DNA of 64,000 bases from Xiphophorus maculatus (lineage: Eukaryota > Chordata > Actinopteri > Cyprinodontiformes > Poeciliidae): the NCBI RefSeq assembly GCF_002775205.1, contig NC_036457.1, positions 4,077,650-4,141,649 of the forward strand. Direction: 5' to 3'. The position numbers and the translations under genes were made by a program. The notes below the pieces were generated by a model. The model ran no database searches. It saw only the letters and a program-made list of their open reading frames with translations, and was not told where the DNA came from. Numbering within the stretch: position 1 is the first letter of the stretch; each line of letters begins with the position of its first letter. Shown here one piece after another: positions 1 to 12,590 of the stretch.

Positions 1-1660
1 TTACAATGGATCAATTATTTGGTTAATGTGATGCAAGATAGAAATGTTTCACAATTCCTTCATAAAAATGCTGCGTTTTTTGTCAGGTTTGTGTTTAAAG
101 ATGGAGTTTGATTTTCTCTGACGCTGTAATGCATCAAAGCGACAGGCCAATCAGAAGCCGATCCACTCTTCATCCAATATGATTAACTGTAATTAATCAG
201 CTCTCTGAATGAGGTGTGAAGTGTGGCGAGTCGCCTCGTTCATCTTCGTTATGCAACCTTTGGGGAGGCGAGGCGTCGCTGTCCTGCTGCTCAGTCAACC
301 TGAAACTGTAATTGGAGCTAATTTACTCATTTATCTGCAGAAAAACAAGAAGCTTAACTGAAGAGAGAATCTTCAGGTGCAACTGAAACTCCAAACAACA
401 GATTTTATCCTGTTCGTTGACGTCTTTCAGGCTATTTACGTGTACTGAATTTATTCAGATGTATAACGTATGAAATTACTTTCTGGATGCAGAACGTGTC
501 ACCTCTTCTACTGTTGGACTTTGGATAACTGGACTGCACTGTGTTAAAGTGGCAGTAAAAATGTGCTGAAACATTTCAACATGCTGCTATTGAGCTGAGT
601 GATTGTGCATTTTTAGAAATAATTACAGTGAAATGCAGAGTTCAATAAAGCAAAAAACTTACATTTTTGAAAAAGTGATCCAATTCAGTTACACATCTGA
701 CATTCCTATTACTAATGACTGCAGTGTTTTCTGCTACATATACAGTATACTATTATTATAAATATTGTTAATCTTTCTTATGTTGTTTTTAACACTTTTT
801 GGTGTAAACCTTTATACCTGATGCTGCTGTTACACCTGAATTCCCCATATGGGACAAAAAAGACTGATTCTATTCAACAGATTCTGGGAATACAGTAATA
901 ATGCTAAGTTATTAAGAAAGTCCACTGAATGTCCACTGAGCTCAAACAGTTAGCTTATTTTTGCTAGTTTAATTCCTTGGTGTTAACATGTAAATATTAA
1001 CTAAACAAATTTATAAACTGTAAAAGTAAAACTTTGCTAACACTATAAATTTGTGAAGGCAGACATGAACTAACTAGTTAAAAATGCACGAAAAAGTAAG
1101 AAATAAGCAACAAAACGAGTTAACTTCAGTTAGAACTAGCTAGGCTATATTGATTAGCGCCATGTTTGGCTAGCTGCTAGCTAACACTACACTCCGCAAA
1201 ATAACTAAAGCAACAGACAGTTTCCTCACATTAGTTTTACTGTACCTCTGTCACATTTTTCCAGTTCTTCTTTTCTCATTCCTTCTTCCTGAAATACCGG
1301 ACCAGTTTCGGACGTTTTGCCATGAGACTTTCTGAGGTGACTCGTCTTACAAAGTTCAGCCCAGAGATTCTCCCAAAGCGCAGCTCCAGTCAGAGACTGG
1401 GTGTGTTTAGGAGAACCATTATTATCGTTACCATTTTAATTGAACCTTATACTGTTACATTTTATCATTAAACCACAATTAGCTAAAGTTAATGTGTTCC
1501 TGTAAAAGCAGTAGGTAGTGATGGGAGGGAGGCAGAGGAGACCAGGAACAAACCAACTAGTAGAGAGGAGGGGCTGAGGTAGCTAAGAAAAGTATCACTA
1601 TTATTAGATATAGCATTTAATATTCTTTGTTATGCAGAATCTTTCATATTAGGAAATTAT
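1..1660. other. Gene-free AT-rich DNA
   Basis: No ORF with recognisable homology. Unremarkable AT-rich sequence; the stretch around 960-1,190 is dense in GCTA/TTAGC words shared with the repeats further on. Nothing else is supported. Confidence 0.5.
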
Positions 1661-1740
1661 ATTATTACCAGTGTTGGGCACTGCTAACTAAAAAGTTAGT
1701 ACCGCAAACATTACCGAAGGAATCATAAACACTTGTTCCG

Positions 1741-1962
1741 CTAACACTACACCAACATGGTACTTAGTACAAACTAATGCTAAAGCGCTACACTAACATG
1801 GTATTTTGTAAGCTAATGCTAAAGTGATACACCAACATGGTATTTGTGTAAGCTAATGCTAAAGCGCTACACCAACATGGTATTTTGTAAGCTAATGCTA
1901 TAGTGATACACCAACATGGTATTTGTGTAAGCTAATGCTAAAGCGCTACACCAACATGGAGT
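1741..1962 (+). repeat. ~40-bp minisatellite with a 79-bp dimeric period
   Basis: About five and a half tandem units of the form CTACACCAACATGG-TATTTTGT-AAGCTAATGCTAAAG. Successive units alternate between a gcgCTAC type and a gtgATAC type of 39 and 40 bp, so the true period is a 79-bp dimer, meaning amplification followed dimer formation. The flanking sequence (from about 1,661) matches the flank of the 20.6-kb array. Confidence 0.85.
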
Positions 1963-2459
1963 ACAAATATCTATTTTTCTAGCTAAAGGAAACAACAAGA
2001 TTTTATCTGTAGAGGTCTAGCCGTTATCTGACATTAGTGCTTCAATGTTAAAGCACTAATTTCAACCATATTGCTATCCATCAAGTGTGAATCATGTTAC
2101 AACAAAGTATATCACCCTCAACAAAGTCCAATTTAATATTGCACACCTTCCTGTATGGTTTGCACTCCAGGAAGTAATTCTTTGGGGTCAGCGTGTCCCT
2201 CATGGTTTTAGTTTTAGCTGTTAAGTATTGCTATGACTCTATTGCTAATTTAGCCTAATTGATTACGGCAGGGCTTCAGTCAGAATAAAAGCAGGACATC
2301 AGTAGATTTTAAACTGTTTTAAACATCATTTCCTGCTGGACAACATTACTTAGGGGAAACTAATAGTGATAAATGTTTTCAAAGTTGACAAAAATGCTGA
2401 ACAAAAATGTAACTATGCTATTAGCACATTAGCACAAGTGTGCACCCTTAGCATTTGCC

Positions 2460-3640
2460 TGAACAATGTGAATTTGATTGCAAATTTTTAAACTGCAAAT
2501 GAAAGATATGAATTTGAAGTAAAGCTGTCTGTCACAGCCATCAGCTTGGAGATTTATTCAGATGAAAACATTAACTGAATCCATGACTCGTCTCTAAAAC
2601 AGCAGAGCAACTATTCATTTCTCAGTACTGATGATGCTGCTGCTGATGGAGATGTGAAGACATAAAACCAGAGTGGAGACTGTTTTTATGGGGAGATGGG
2701 AGTGAAGATTTTAATGCTTCGCCCTCGTCCTGCTCTCACCCTCGGAGGCGTTTTCTGTCTGCTGAGCTTTATGACGCCGTCTAACGTCTTTCCGCACCAT
2801 CAGCATCCAGTCGGAGCGACACGCTGCAGTGATGGCAGATATATGATCGCTGCAATGAAAATAGAAAATGCCAGATTAAGTGATATTTTATATGAAGACG
2901 TTAATTAAACAAAAAAGGTCACAGGGAATATTAATCATTTGATTCAGGGCAGAATAATTCAGGGAGAAGGAAGCAATTAGTGTGAAGATAGAGAGGGTGA
3001 TTTTGCAAGGACTGAAAATAAAAGTTTATGATGTCAGAAATTCACCAGATAATTTCGTAGTTTCTCATCAATGAAGGTCGACTTTAAGTCTGTAAATTAC
3101 TGCAGGATATTACAAGTCAGTGCTATTTCCCATCCTGTTTCCTGTCTGCGGGCCAGACTTTCCCAACATGTTAAAGCAGAAGCGCTTATTGCTCTTTATG
3201 AACCTCTGAGATCATAAAAAAGTAGCTGTGCAGCACAGATTTAACTGGCAGCTGTTTGAAATGCTGCTTCAAAGAAACCAGGTAGATTATGAAAAAATAT
3301 CCCAGGTGGGGAGAACAGAGAGGAGAAGAAACTTTGTTCCTCACGTCTACGAAAAATACATTTGGTATAAAAACCTTCTGTTAATACACCCTGATCGAAT
3401 GGAGTCAAAGATCATTTCAAGCAAATTTTCAATACAATCTCCTCTCAGTCAAATAATGAAAAATGTCCAGCTTGTTGCAGTGCTTTGGACCGAAGAAATC
3501 TAACTTTTTAAAAAACAAAAATAATGTAGACCCTTAATTTAGAAAAGCAAAAGATGATGCTATTTCACATGCAAATAAGTTATTTAACCTACACTGATGC
3601 AGTGAGCAAGTTCTCATTTCTTATAGCTGCCCTATTATAA
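2460..3640. other. Gene-free interval
   Basis: Short open frames at 2,696-2,908 and 3,228-3,503 show no domain, splice context or codon bias that would support a gene. No repeat was recognised. Confidence 0.4.
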
Positions 3641-3649
3641 TTCCTTTTA

Positions 3650-4085
3650 GACAAGTTAGGATAGATCTATGGGTTATATTTGCACAAAATCATTCTTGGT
3701 TAATGAGATTTTATTATGGTCAGTTCTCCTTATTAGCTGTTATAGTGTCACTTTTATTAAAATTAGCAGCTGCTGGTCACCTCCCCACCCCAATTTAATG
3801 CAAATGGCTCCAGACAACAAATTTATACAACTGTACATCTTTGAAAAGCAGAAGTAGGGCCTCCTGTACAACCAATGAGAATGCAGCAAGTGATTTCTAG
3901 AGTCAACACAAAAAAACTTGGCTTTTCCAGTAGCAATTGTACACGCATACAGTGCAAAACCCAGCTGACCAAACATGCTGGAGCTCAGGTTGTGTTGCTA
4001 GGCAACAGGGCAATGCCTGCCAATTGTTACTTAGTAATCAGGAGGTTTTTGATGCCAAAAATCATAAATTTATTGCCAATAAACT
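3650..4085 (+). mobile_element. Dispersed repeat family A, copy 1
   Basis: About 430 bp alignable end to end with 14,090-14,560 in the same orientation, sharing for example CTGTACATCTTTGAAAAGC, GAATGCAGCAAGTG and CAGCTGACC. It contains a GTTGCTAGGCAAC palindrome (3,994-4,006), an RFX X-box consensus. No coding capacity; likely a non-autonomous element, ends undefined. Confidence 0.75.
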
Positions 4086-5254
4086 GCTGTTGCTTTTTTT
4101 GTTTGTTGTCTTTTTCGCAGTGAGGGTGACTGTTTGTACTTCCCAGATGAAAGTACAAAAATGTGCAAAAGTGAATGTTTTGGTTTCACAAAAAGCCGTT
4201 GATTCTGGATGCAAAACAAATGAAGGGGCAACAAAAGTTTCCATTTGGCTGATTCAAATCTAATTCTGGTTATTTTCATGTTCAGTTATTTATTTGAAGC
4301 AAAATAACATCAAATTTAAGGTGAATTCTGGAGGAGAAACGTCTCAGACTGATGGTGTAAATAACTCACTAATTTTCTAATATTGCTTATAGATTCAGTC
4401 TCAACAGCTTTGGAGAACCTCGTCCAGTCTGACCATTTGTGTGGATTATCTCTTAAAGCAACACTCACTTCTCCTCTTCTTCTTCATCTCCTTGTTTTCC
4501 GCCACACAGATGGTGAATTTAACTTTTCGAACTTCCTGCCAATTAGAAGCCGGTGGAGGAGGAAGGGGGTGAGGCAGAGACAGATGGAGATGAAGAGACA
4601 TGAAAAGAGACTTCCTGCTGAGTTTGGGGGAGGCAGATTGTGCTGCAAACCATCAGCGTCAAACTCGTGAATTCATCGCTCCGCCCGGTGATTTCTCTCT
4701 GTGTCTGGAGCCGAGCCAATCCCTCCTCATCATATATTCCTCCGTTTATCCCTTCCCCTCGCCTGGAGGCTCTGGATCTCACTGATCAGGAAACAAGGAG
4801 CTCCTCAGGGCTGCTCGCGCTGATAAAACAACAGGAAGTGTTTGGGCTGAGTCCTTCTGCTGCGCGGCCAGTCACCATGGATCGATGCAGAAAATGATCT
4901 CTAATTGTTCACAGCTCAGTGATTGAGAAGTTAGCCTGTGTTGATTTCAAAAGTTCTGCTGTAGCCACATGCAAGCTTTGTACAGCAGCTGCCTTGAGGT
5001 GTGGAAGCTGAATAAATCTATACGGATCAATAGTTTCAGAGGTGAACAAACAGGAAGTAGGCTCCGGGTCACTAATGAAGGAAACTACAGCAAAAGCTTC
5101 AGAACTTTATGCAGCAGGGATCAGAAACTAAAAACATCATAAACGCTGCTAGAAACTCCTGGAAACAGCTCAGATGTGGTTCTATACTATAATTTGTATC
5201 AATTGCAGTTTTTAAATTCCTGAATGTTGCAATAAGTAATTATTATTTAAAAAA

Positions 5255-5760
5255 GAGGCAGTATCGTGTAAAGTCAACTTTGTTTAATCTTTCCATCATG
5301 TTTTAGTGTCCTTCCCTCATCAGAAACACGCCTGGAGTGTTGCTTTGATTGATTCAGGCATGTTTGAGAAATCCTTTAATCTCCATGGCAACCAGTCAGC
5401 TGTGCAAAATGCCTGAATGGACCTAGCCCCGCCCTCGAGACAAAGCTCCTCCTCACAGCTGCTCAGCTCCTTCAGATCAGCCAGCAACAATTAGCAAACA
5501 CCTGGTGGAACAGCTGAGCTCATTACAGGAGCTGCTGCTCAGCGTGAAAACGTTGTTAAAGGGTTAATAGAGGAGCCATGTTGTGATGACTTCCTGAAGG
5601 CGGAGCTTCAGAAAGAGCAGAAGTTTCTTAAAGAGACAGAGATCCAAATTCAAGGTGTTAAATTACAAGGTCAAATTTCTTTTTAGTCATATACGCAGCA
5701 TTTTTATAACAACTGGAGGTTCACTTACTTACCTGATTATGCTATAAAATGATACTCTGT
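5255..5760 (+). mobile_element. Dispersed repeat family B, copy 1
   Basis: About 450 bp homologous to the reverse complement of 28,770-29,200, including the segments around CAGCTGTGCAAAATGCCTG, CACCTGGTGGAAC and GAGCCATGTTGTGATGA. Non-coding. Confidence 0.75.
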
Positions 5761-5975
5761 GCCTGGAAAACACGTAATACTGGAGCTTTAAAGCTGCAGT
5801 AAAAAACGGAAAAAACACTTTGTTATTTGATTTAATTTTGATTGAAAATTAAAATATTGTTTTTATCTCCTTTCACATGACATTTGCTAAGTTAGGTCCT
5901 TTAAATTTTTTCAAATATTTGAGTTAAAATTTATGCAAGAAAACAAGAAATGAACAAACTTAATTAAATTAAACC

Positions 5976-6140
5976 ATTTGTTTGCATGTTCTCTCTATGA
6001 ATGTGTGGTTCTCTCTGGGTACTCCAGTTTCCTCCCACATTCTATAAACATGACTGCTAGCTTAGTTCGTTTCTAAATTATGTTTGTGTGTGTGTGCTTG
6101 GTTATTTGTTCTGTGACACCGCCCCACAATCCTGCTACGG
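5976..6140 (+). mobile_element. Fish interspersed repeat, SINE/LINE-tail type, copy 1
   Basis: Carries the GCATGTTCTCTC...GGTTCTCTCTGGGTACTC...TTTCCTCCCACATTCTA string I recognise from a common fish interspersed repeat. A copy in opposite orientation lies at 13,370-13,520. Family assignment is tentative. Confidence 0.55.
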
Positions 6141-6229
6141 ATTGATGAATATTAACGCCTGTTTGTTCAAAATGGCCTCCATATCGTCCACATTTTTTAT
6201 TTTTGATGCTCTTCTCTGTGGACCAGAAC

Positions 6230-6420
6230 CGGTGTTTCTCCACAGTGATGACCTGCTCTGATAAGAGCTGCTGCTCAAGCTCGCTCTGATTTTAATTTAC
6301 ATAAATCAAAGCAGCGCGTCATTCACGCCTCATCAGCCGCTCCTCCTCCTGCTTAATGTGCAGCTTCTCAGAGCTGCAGCAGGATGTAAACCATCAGATT
6401 CAGCTGCTAATGAACCATGT
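6230..6420. promoter_or_regulatory. Candidate enhancer island
   Basis: Non-repetitive GC-balanced block within AT-rich DNA. It holds homeodomain-type sites (TTTTAATTTACAT, GCTAATGA), a TCF/LEF-like ATCAAAG and E-box-like CAGCTG. Inferred only from motif density and contrast with the surroundings. Confidence 0.25.
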
Positions 6421-7720
6421 AGAAGATTTTACCTGACGTGTCTCTCTTTTGATTTTTGTCTTTTTATGACTTTTATTCCTCAGATTCTCTGCATCCGTTT
6501 CCACAGTTGTAGCTCTGAGTAAGAGAACCAGTTTTAACATTAAAATGGACTTAATTTTATTTATTAAGACTCTAAAAGTGTTCACTGTGCAGCATGAAGT
6601 CCAGATATAGTCATATTCAGCAAATTAGATTATCATTAGTCAGATTAAAACAATATTAAAAATACATTTCTGAATTAAAATAAAACTTTTCATTAGTCAG
6701 ATGTGATATTCAGATCCTTAGTGTCATGTTTTCATCTGCTGTAAGCAGAAAATGAACAGAAATGGGAGATTTTAAACATAAGTCCGTGTCATATTTACGA
6801 CTGCAACTAATGATTATTTTATTAATTGATTATTCTATCAATTATTCTGATGATTAATTGGGTAATAAAACTGGCAAATTCTGCAGATTTTCAATTTATT
6901 CACTTAGTTTTCTTTAATAAATTATTAGAAATAAATAATAAAATGCATAAAAACAAATAATTCAAATCTATTTTTAAATAAGAAAATAAACATTTTATTG
7001 TAGTAAAATACAATAACACAGAATTCCTTTAGTGAATTGATCATTTATAGATTCATTGATGGATTATCTGCATCTAATAATCTAACAAAACGTTTTCTGA
7101 GACGTCGTATTGCTGTGAAATCTTCCTGAATTAAATATTTTTATCTCAAACTTTTCCTGAAATCAGATTTCAGGATCCTCTGTCATCATTTTGTTGATTT
7201 AAAAGTATAAATCGTTCAGCACGGTGCTCTCATTATGAACAGAAAAAGTCATTTATTTCTCGCTTTATGTTTAGATATTTGCAGTTTTGCTTGAAGACGT
7301 CGTTAATGTGAACGAGTGTTTAGAAATTTCCTGTTTTCATCACCATGTGAGAAAATCTCTGATGTGCCGTCTGCATACATATCCGCCATCTGATCCTGTT
7401 ATACGGCTGCATGATGAGACAAACAGACGTCCTGCTTCCAGTTTAAAATGTTTGTTTTTTAATTTTCAGGTGATCATTTCCTGTTCGTCATGGCAACAGC
7501 GTGAGATGAAGCTCCACGCCCATTTCTGGACAACCCAGAGAAGGGATATCATGCAAGTGTGTAAAACATTTTACAGTGATTGAAACTCATAAAGCAGAAT
7601 TATATGAACCCAGAGTGTCAAACAAGGATCTCATTTATTTCTGCTGAACAACGGGATCCAATCATACAAGAGCGGCAGCAGTGATGAAGATGAAGGTCTG
7701 CAGCAGGTAGTTAAAGTGTT
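6420..7720. other. Gene-free AT-rich interval
   Basis: No gene. A stretch at 6,800-7,080 (TTAATTGATTATTC..., with interspersed ATAAATAA) resembles a degenerate fish repeat that also appears at about 57,710-57,910, inside a kidins220 intron. No element boundary is visible. Confidence 0.4.
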
Positions 7721-7935
7721 GCAACGACTCGCTTCTCCCTGCATTAATCAGACGATGCGAATGTAAATCCATGTGACGCGCCGCCCTGCTGGAAGCTCAT
7801 ATAACCAGATAATCATCAGCTGATAACACGGCTGTCTTCTTCCGCCCCTCCACACTTCATAAATACACACAATAAAAGCATATTTATTGTCTTTAGAGGG
7901 GAGGCCGACAGGACGGCTTACACCTGCAGAGACGG
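7720..7935. promoter_or_regulatory. Candidate enhancer island
   Basis: Motif-dense block: TGCATTAATCAG, an octamer-like ATGCGAATGTAAAT, GATAATCATCAGCTGATAA with a CAGCTG E-box, and a symmetric ACAATAAAAGCATATTTATTGT. It is not shared with the dispersed repeats I could identify. Function inferred. Confidence 0.3.
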
Positions 7936-8194
7936 AGGAGAAGCACTGATTGTTTCTGCTGCTTTTCTTTCATTTTTCAGCAAAAAACAACGTCTAGGCT
8001 GCCTTTCAGTAGTTTGGGAAAGCCTGGAGTATGCTTCTGATAGATTAATCTACAAAATATATGTAAAATAATTACAAAACATATATATTTATTTAAAGGC
8101 AACAGGTTCTGTGTCAAAGAAACACAGAACCTGTGTGATATGTGAAAATCAACTGCAGATGTAGTAAATGGAGTTGAATCACATCATCAGTGAG

Positions 8195-8770
8195 TCTCTG
8201 AGTGTGTATTCACACCAGCTCTGTTCAGTCCGCTTTAACCCAACTTTAGTCCGTTTGCCTAGAAAGTCCGGTTCGTTTAGGGAAGTGTGAATGAATAATT
8301 AAACTCTGATGCAAACCAAAAAAGAACAAACTCATGATCCGCCTACAAACCTGGTTCTTGGTACAGTTGAAGTGAACTCTGGTGCGGATCGAATGCATAT
8401 GCGAACACCAAGCGAATCAAAAGCCAAAACCGGACAACCAAGCATGGCATTCTGGGTAAATGCCATGCAGACACACAAACACGCTAACCTAGTGCTAGCA
8501 GCAGAAATGGCTCCTGGTCTTTAGCCAAAGACTAAAGAGAAATCCTCCAACACTAAAACCTGACGCTTCCATCTTGTTTCCATCTGGTGAAGAAGGAAGT
8601 TGCTCTCAGTGTCTCCAGAGGTTTTTGTGTCATTTCCTTCAGTGGTTCTTGGTGCAGCGCCCCCACAGGCCAGGAGGGGAACAGGTTGGTTTGACTCAGA
8701 ACCACAGCAGCTGCAGGAGGAGCAGATGTTTAAACTTTGGTTCCCAGTTAAACCGAGGTGAAAACAGCCT
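8195..8770 (+). mobile_element. Dispersed repeat family C, copy 1
   Basis: About 575 bp matching 37,060-37,490 in the same orientation and 22,565-23,165 in reverse. A long near-identical block begins CAGCGCCCCCACAGGCCAGG. It contains GCATTCTGGGTAA. It looks like a MITE of hAT type by appearance only; no transposase. Confidence 0.75.
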
Positions 8771-9742
8771 GAAGTTTTATTTCAGATAAAAAGAGAACAG
8801 TACCCGAATGATTGTCACAACTCGTCTTGAAAACTTGTACAAGGCTTCATGGTTCATGGAAAAGACGTGTTGCCATTGATTATTAGCTTGTCATACATCC
8901 CATAATACAATGCAAACCTGGCATTTTATTTTGGGAAGGCGTTTGGATAAAACTTGAAGCATTTTTGCTTTATTTACTGATTTTGAATTTGAACATAAGA
9001 GACTACAACACAACCTTTGGGGAATCGCTGCGATCTAAACAAACAAGGAGGGAAATGGACCAAATTTCATTGTAAAACACTAAACATCCTTTAATGGGTA
9101 GAATCAGCTGAAATAAACAACACACTCCATTATATAGTATAGTTTTTATTTTATTTTAATGTGTGGTGATTTTTTTAGATTCTGGCTGTGATGAAACTTC
9201 CTCATGGCCAGGACCGGGACCAGAGGTGGACACCTTCAGATCCTCTGTGATTATTGGTTGATGATTCAGCCAGCAGGAAACGCACTTCCTGCAGAGTTTG
9301 CACATCTGATCTCATCACATTGCTGCTGATTTCTCTCTGCATCCTTCTTACACTTTACTTCTCCTGCCTCTAATGAGGTCGACTACAAGGCAGCTCTGCG
9401 TTCCTCTTGTCTTCCTGCTGGGATTTAAATGACACATTAAATTTAAAAAGAAAAAGGATGAATATTTAGATTCTCCTTCTGTGTGTTTTCTGTGTAAACT
9501 CCTCAGTGTTTTCTCCCACTCAGTTCCACTTTTGCAGCTGCTAACCGATTCTCTTTGTTCGCAATTTAAAGGCTTTTCAGGATCAAAAACTTCCCGTTTT
9601 CAGGTCGAGGTAAAGGAGACGCCTGGAAATCAGGAGAGGATTTGAAGATCTTGCAGCTTTTATGAAGAGATTTGGATCAGAGTTTGATGATGGTTCACAG
9701 CTACTTTAATAAACTCTAAACCACCTGCTGATCTCCTCCATG

Positions 9743-9991
9743 TCACGCTGCATTGATGCAGTTACTCATAACTTTGATGATGGCATTTGCTTGTTCCTTA
9801 AGTGGCAACTGTGTGATGTTTTCATGATTTAAAACACTTTGAGCTGCCTTGTTGCTGAAATCTTCTTTTGAAATAAACTTGACTAATTCATGCAAAAGGA
9901 GCCCAGACCTGAGAGCATGGAGCGAATTTATCTGAGTTTCACGTTCTGAAATGAGGGGAAAACTATCCAACCTTTCCAGAATATTCCAATT
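9743..9991 (-). pseudogene. Unrecognised coding-like fragment
   Basis: An 83-codon open stretch (NWNILERLDSFPLISERE... to SNCINAA then TGA) with protein-like composition and amphipathic spacing (SLHALRSGLLLHELVKFISK). A TAA closes it upstream and there is no ATG or clean acceptor. It faintly recalls the LxDGxLLxxL helix of calponin-homology-like domains, but I cannot assign a family. It could be a retrocopy fragment, an exon of an unseen gene, or chance. Confidence 0.25.
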
Positions 9992-10059
9992 TTTTTAGAA
10001 GAACCTGTGATGTGAACTATGAAAACAAAAGAAAACTGACCCAGTTTGTTCAGTTAGTA

Positions 10060-10330
10060 TCATTAGCTGTGTTTCCATTAACCAAATAATTGCATAAATG
10101 GAAATTATCCTTAATGGAAACACCCATTTCATTTTTGATCAAATGTTTTTGTGCTAGGATGATCACAAAAACTCAGTTTTATTTTACAAAACGGTAGGAA
10201 ACTATTTTTTTCCCATCACAAGTCACATGATCAACAGCTGGATGTTACTGCTGACGGAAACAACAAAAAAGACAACAGGAAGTGGTAAGACGAAGGTTTG
10301 TTTTGACTTATCGTGGGAACAAGTTAATTC
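10060..10330. mobile_element. Dispersed repeat family D (GTTTCCAT MITE), fragment
   Basis: GTGTTTCCATTAACC at one edge and the internal GGAAGTGG and CATGATCAACA...GATGTTACTGC words correspond to parts of the 55.4-kb element. Degenerate, ends not defined. Confidence 0.5.
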
Positions 10331-10902
10331 ACTTGTGATTTCAATTTCATTTCTTACTTAATCGCAATTGCAAAGTTGTGTTTTTTCAACATTAGCAGAA
10401 AATAGTCAAAGATTTTGAATATTACCAGCTGCTTTAACCAGGTTACCAAGTCATGGGGGTTATTGGAAGGAGACAGATTATCATAACTAATAGTAGTACA
10501 GTCCATCAAAACAGATTCAATAAAAGTTGTTTAAAAAGGTTCATCGTTTTAGATCAGACATTAAAATCTACATTACCTTAAAATGTTCAGCTGTGTTGGA
10601 CTTCAGTCACACTGCAGCAGCAAAATGAAGACGAATGAGTACATCATTATATCATCTACATATTTAATAAATGCCTTATGTTATTGATATCTACTCTGTC
10701 TGACCTCTTTTATTCTCTTCTCCTTCAATGATTGACTGTCATCCTTTAAATTTTACAGATTTTCTTTCCAATCTGTGTTTTTTATGATTCTCTTCCTAAT
10801 TTTTGTTGCAGTTCTTGGTTTGATTTGTGAAGTTTTCTTTTGATCCCTCCTTCACATGCTGGTCCTTCTGCTTTCTCTCTTCATGTTGTTTCCATGGGGC
10901 TC

Positions 10903-10955
10903 GAATGTGTGTGTGTTTTATATGTGTGTGTGTTTTATATGTGTGTGTGTTCACA
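10903..10955 (+). repeat. Short tandem repeat (TG-rich, ~17-bp unit x3)
   Basis: Three units of TGTGTGTGTGTTTTATA, which create overlapping short open frames in several frames. Confidence 0.8.
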
Positions 10956-11059
10956 GTTTGTGCATTTGTCGTGTTTGCAGAGCGACGGCTGCACTCTGCC
11001 TTCTTTCTCATGTAAATCTGAGCTCTAAAGCACTGCGGCGTCGGGCCGCTCCATCTCCT

Positions 11060-11235
11060 CTCTTCTAATGACTCTCCCCAGTTTGCAGGATGTCGGCCCC
11101 CATAATCAGGTTAAGGAGCCCTGGGGGCCTCTGGGGGCCCCTGAAGTCCGACCATGCTGCCGCGAACGGCTGCAGGATCAAAAACCCCAGAATATAAATT
11201 TCACGGCTGGAAATGGGGCGAAGGGGTTTCTGAGC
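11060..11235. promoter_or_regulatory. Candidate enhancer island
   Basis: Compact GC-rich block (CCCATAATCAGGTTAAGGAG and CAGAATATAAATTTCACGG) in AT-rich flanks, non-repetitive within the window. No gene signal. Inferred. Confidence 0.22.
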
Positions 11236-11399
11236 ACTGCAGCTTTTTCATTACATCCTTTTTTCCTTTTCTTGTTCATGATGTCATCTTTTCACTCCTT
11301 TAATTTATTATTTTCTTATTTTAAGGTTTCTTGTGTTTTAAGACACAGCTAAGTTATTTATCTTATAGTCAGAACTTTTATCCACAATAGTCTAAAAAA

Positions 11400-12590
11400 T
11401 TTGATTTTAGGTTTAAGTTTCCTTCTCCGTCAGTTTTTGCATCATCATATCTTCTATTCTTCACCCACTTGTTTGGTCAAATATCATTTTATACAAATAA
11501 AAACTAGACTAAAGATTTGTTAAACTCTTGCATTAAGTGTGAAGACAACATCAAATTACTAAAGTAGTTCTTTACAGTTATTTATCAGCATTGAAAACTC
11601 CATTTTCTTTCCAATTTGTTTGCAATATATTGTCTACAAATTCAATATTTTTTACTGTAAGATGATAAGTTGAACAGAGTTAGCATAGCAGCACTAAAAA
11701 TAGAGTTGAATACAGTTAAGCTATGATAAGCTAAACAGGAAGTAAGTGAAACCTTATCTATGGAGCACCTTTCAAGGTAAAATTCACACAGAGCTTCAAC
11801 AAATAAAGCAAATACACAAAACAAATGGAAGAAAAAGCAGATTTTAAAAATAAGCTTTTATCTGACCTTAAGGAAGCTACTGACTCTGCTAAACATGCTA
11901 ATCTTGTGACTAGAAAAATTACCTTACACCCAAAACCACTAATAAACATCTACTGCATAGTTTTCACTGCTAAACAGATCCATGGGTTTTATTTGGGTAA
12001 ATAAATAGTTTCATTGTTCAAGTTGTTCATTATAATCTAAAATTGCAGGGTGTGCTTCCCTTTGATGGTTTGTGTCTTTGCTGTTCACACAGATGTCTGA
12101 CAAATTAGTAGCATGAACAAACACTCAAAAGAAAATAAAAAAATGAGCATCAAGACTTGAACATAGCCTAATGTTTCTCTCTCTATGTATAAAGTTGAGA
12201 AACTGTCTAACGTAAAAATGAAAAGATGCAAACTTGACTAAATGATCTAGTTAAGGTGCTTGGAGTCGTTTCTAATGGTGGTAATTTCCTCCTGCTCTGA
12301 AGAAAAAGAGAAACCTTCCTTTAAAATGTAACACAGTTCAACTAAAAACGAAATGAAGCAAGGAAAAGTACCATGATAATGTTCATGGATTGATGTTTAA
12401 AGTGTTTTGTCTCCAGCGAACAATGAGCTGACCATAAACCAGAGCTGTTAAACTTCATCACACATCCTTTGTGGCTCTTTGTGCAGCTGATGAAAGACGA
12501 CGAAACCACAATATTTCTGAACACTCGGCTGCACAAAAGCTCCTCTCCTTCACAGGCGACGCTGTGAACGTGTGATTACATCAAAACGAG
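11400..12590. other. Gene-free AT-rich interval
   Basis: Short open frames on the minus strand (11,642-11,949 and 12,342-12,536) have no recognisable domain. Nothing else seen. Confidence 0.4.
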
